DNA of 5,421 nucleotides from Chloroflexota bacterium (lineage in GTDB: Bacteria; Chloroflexota; Dehalococcoidia; JACQGW01), in NCBI GenBank assembly GCA_016199325.1, contig JACQGW010000334.1:1-5421 (forward strand), read 5' to 3'. Below are positions 5,421 through 5,421 of the stretch, one piece after another. Each line of letters begins with the position of its first letter. Position 1 is the stretch's first letter. The notes under the pieces were generated by a model. The model was not told where the DNA came from. It did no database searches and saw nothing but the letters and a program-made list of their open reading frames with translations. Made by a program: the position numbers and the translations under genes.

Positions 5421-5421
5421 C

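Larger units (their letters stand above)
4742..5421. other. Non-coding repeat-rich region
   Basis: About 680 bases without a credible gene. Long open frames exist on both strands, but their translations are Arg/Pro/Ser-rich, match no family I know, and cross the inverted repeats in ways that give similar peptides from opposite strands. The region holds the antiporter leader, a TTTCTGG block, and two inverted repeat pairs. No tRNA, rRNA or transposase remnant is visible. Confidence 0.7.

Noticed and set aside
5190..5421. T-box-like leader on the plus strand
   Set aside because: The nearest stretch (GGAGGTGTCCCAGCGG) does not match the conserved T-box core well, and no downstream gene is in view.
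1..5421. CRISPR array, insertion sequence or toxin-antitoxin pair
   Set aside because: There are no regularly spaced identical direct repeats, no transposase-like protein, and no small gene pair on either strand.

Overview
The window is GC-rich chromosomal DNA with four well-supported protein genes and about 680 bases of repeat-rich, non-coding sequence at the right end. Several features suggest a member of the Chloroflexota, in the style of Thermomicrobia or Sphaerobacter. These are a membrane-anchored enzyme on a long Thr/Pro linker built from PTAT-type units, a short-form homogentisate dioxygenase, and many small repeats of the kind scattered between genes in such genomes. This assignment is inference from style, not from a marker gene.

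Left half, plus strand (160-2376): a two-gene unit for the lower part of tyrosine/phenylalanine (homogentisate) breakdown. A fumarylacetoacetate hydrolase family gene (fahA) is followed, 12 bases later and behind a strong ribosome binding site, by a homogentisate 1,2-dioxygenase gene (hmgA). The dioxygenase opens the homogentisate ring to maleylacetoacetate, and the hydrolase splits the 4-fumaryl or 4-maleyl acetoacetate product. No maleylacetoacetate isomerase is present in the window. Both proteins keep the full set of recognisable catalytic and metal-binding residues.

Middle and right, minus strand (4741 down to 2358): a second two-gene unit. A CaCA-family cation antiporter starts at a GTG with a good ribosome binding site. 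It is followed, after only 17 bases, by a class A beta-lactamase-like serine hydrolase with an N-terminal membrane anchor, a linker of about 130 residues and a C-terminal catalytic domain. The hydrolase converges on hmgA, and the two coding regions overlap tail to tail by 19 bases with no terminator between them.

Right end (4742-5421): no credible gene. It holds a short TTTCTGG-type repeat and two successive long inverted repeats: 52-base arms matching at 48 positions across a 141-base spacer, then 35-base arms matching at 34 positions across a 135-base spacer. The second has a perfect 14-base palindrome near its centre. Related repeat material (a TTTCTGG block and an 11-bp CCCCTCTCCCC hairpin) also lies inside the serine hydrolase gene, where it is translated as part of the linker.

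I see no clear new multi-gene system here. The strongest leads are the paired inverted repeats at the right end, the apparent capture of intergenic repeats into a coding linker, and the altered ion-site motifs of the antiporter.
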